Positions 54,237 through 54,381 of a DNA stretch of 54,381 nucleotides are shown here, one piece after another (positions within the stretch are counted from its first letter, which is position 1; each line of letters starts with the position of its first letter). The notes below the pieces were generated by a model. The model was not told the origin of the DNA, did not search any database, and saw only the letters and a list, made by a program, of their open reading frames with translations. Source of the stretch: an uncultured Siphonobacter sp. (GTDB lineage: Bacteria > Bacteroidota > Bacteroidia > Cytophagales > Spirosomataceae). The stretch spans positions 1-54,381 of the forward strand of contig CAJYHS010000069.1 of the NCBI GenBank assembly GCA_913774715.1, in the 5' to 3' direction. Both the position numbers and the translations under genes were made by a program.

Positions 54237-54381
54237 ATGATTATATCTGTTACCAGTTTGAAGGGAGGGGTTGGAAAGTCCACCTTGTCACAAAATTTAG
54301 CTGTTTGCTTTGCTCATGCGGGGTATAAGGTCTGCATCATTGATGTCGATACTAACCAGAGTACCATCCGGTGGTCGGGCT
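54237..54381 (+). CDS. ParA-family ATPase, N-terminal fragment cut by the window edge
   Basis: Forty-eight residues are visible. They start with a beta strand and the deviant Walker A motif KGGVGKST (9-16) with the signature Lys, and continue to the Walker A' segment IIDVDTNQST with the catalytic Asp. This is diagnostic for ParA/MinD/Soj partition-type ATPases. The SLKGGVGKST and DTNQST wording is closer to plasmid or integrative-element ParA proteins than to chromosomal Soj, but the fragment is short. It follows an AT-rich gap with inverted repeats and may open an accessory region beyond the window. Confidence 0.85.
   Translation, partial: MIISVTSLKGGVGKSTLSQNLAVCFAHAGYKVCIIDVDTNQSTIRWSG

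Noticed and set aside
1-54381. CRISPR array, insertion sequence or rRNA
   Set aside because: No regularly spaced direct repeats, transposase-like frames or rRNA-like sequence were seen on either strand.

Overview
The window looks like a chromosomal contig from a Bacteroidota bacterium, most likely order Cytophagales (Spirosomaceae/Cytophagaceae-like). The evidence is the Bacteroidota-type ParE, the gene run ftsX - DUF3098 - uppP - truB - ribF, a DUF151 bifunctional-nuclease protein with a UVR tail, a secreted GH92 mannosidase, Tat-exported Gfo/Idh/MocA and aldo/keto reductases, and the general lack of strong Shine-Dalgarno sites. The genus cannot be fixed from the sequence alone. No insertion sequence, CRISPR array, rRNA or phage gene was seen.

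Layout. (1) Positions 1-321: the 3' end of a CheB methylesterase gene. Its first 103 bases are the exact reverse complement of bases 119-221, which looks like a fold-back assembly artefact at a contig end. (2) 424-1245: secreted esterase. (3) 1321-26762, all minus strand: a 25-kb cell-surface polysaccharide locus. Read in transcription order from the right, it holds an SLBB outer-membrane export protein, a Wzz/KpsE-like co-polymerase, an ABC-2 permease (Wzm), an ABC ATPase with a Wzt-type C-terminal domain, a DegT-family sugar aminotransferase, a GT-C-like membrane protein, a WbqC-like protein, at least nine cytoplasmic glycosyltransferases (GT2, GT4, GT9, GT8-like), a DUF5672 protein, an O-antigen polymerase/ligase-like membrane protein, a WcaF-like acetyltransferase and a WecA-like initiating phosphoglycosyltransferase. 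Together these cover initiation on undecaprenyl phosphate, chain assembly, sugar modification, ABC export and outer-membrane passage. (4) 27013-28911: parE. (5) 29225-32428: a plus-strand group of PhyH-type dioxygenase, methyltransferase, GNAT acetyltransferase and GT2 enzymes, plausibly a satellite of the polysaccharide locus. (6) 32465-33541: pheA, convergent with (7) the minus-strand run ftsX-DUF3098-uppP-truB-ribF (37352-33589). The DUF151 nuclease gene lies upstream behind its own terminator.

(8) 38312-44708: a small TPR protein, Tat-type Gfo/Idh/MocA oxidoreductase, purine nucleoside phosphorylase, membrane-anchored EndoG-like nuclease, a secreted protein of uncertain function and a MacB/FtsX-type ABC permease. 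(9) 44825-44908: tRNA-Leu(CAA) with its own promoter and terminator. It is followed by about 0.7 kb with no intact gene, holding a multiply frameshifted remnant of a small membrane protein (45090-45476). (10) 45677-48850: a soluble six-PAS histidine kinase. (11) 49082-54021: Tat-type aldo/keto reductase, GH92 alpha-mannosidase, DUF3431 protein and a small acidic disordered protein. (12) 54237-54381: the start of a ParA-family ATPase, preceded by an AT-rich region with short inverted repeats and cut by the window edge.

Convergent gene pairs are separated by long, nearly perfect stem-loops that should terminate in both directions, and some include the stop codons of the flanking genes. The least explained parts of the window are the polysaccharide locus, which mixes ABC export with a polymerase-like protein and a Wzt-type substrate-recognition domain, and its possible link to the dioxygenase/methyltransferase group beyond parE.
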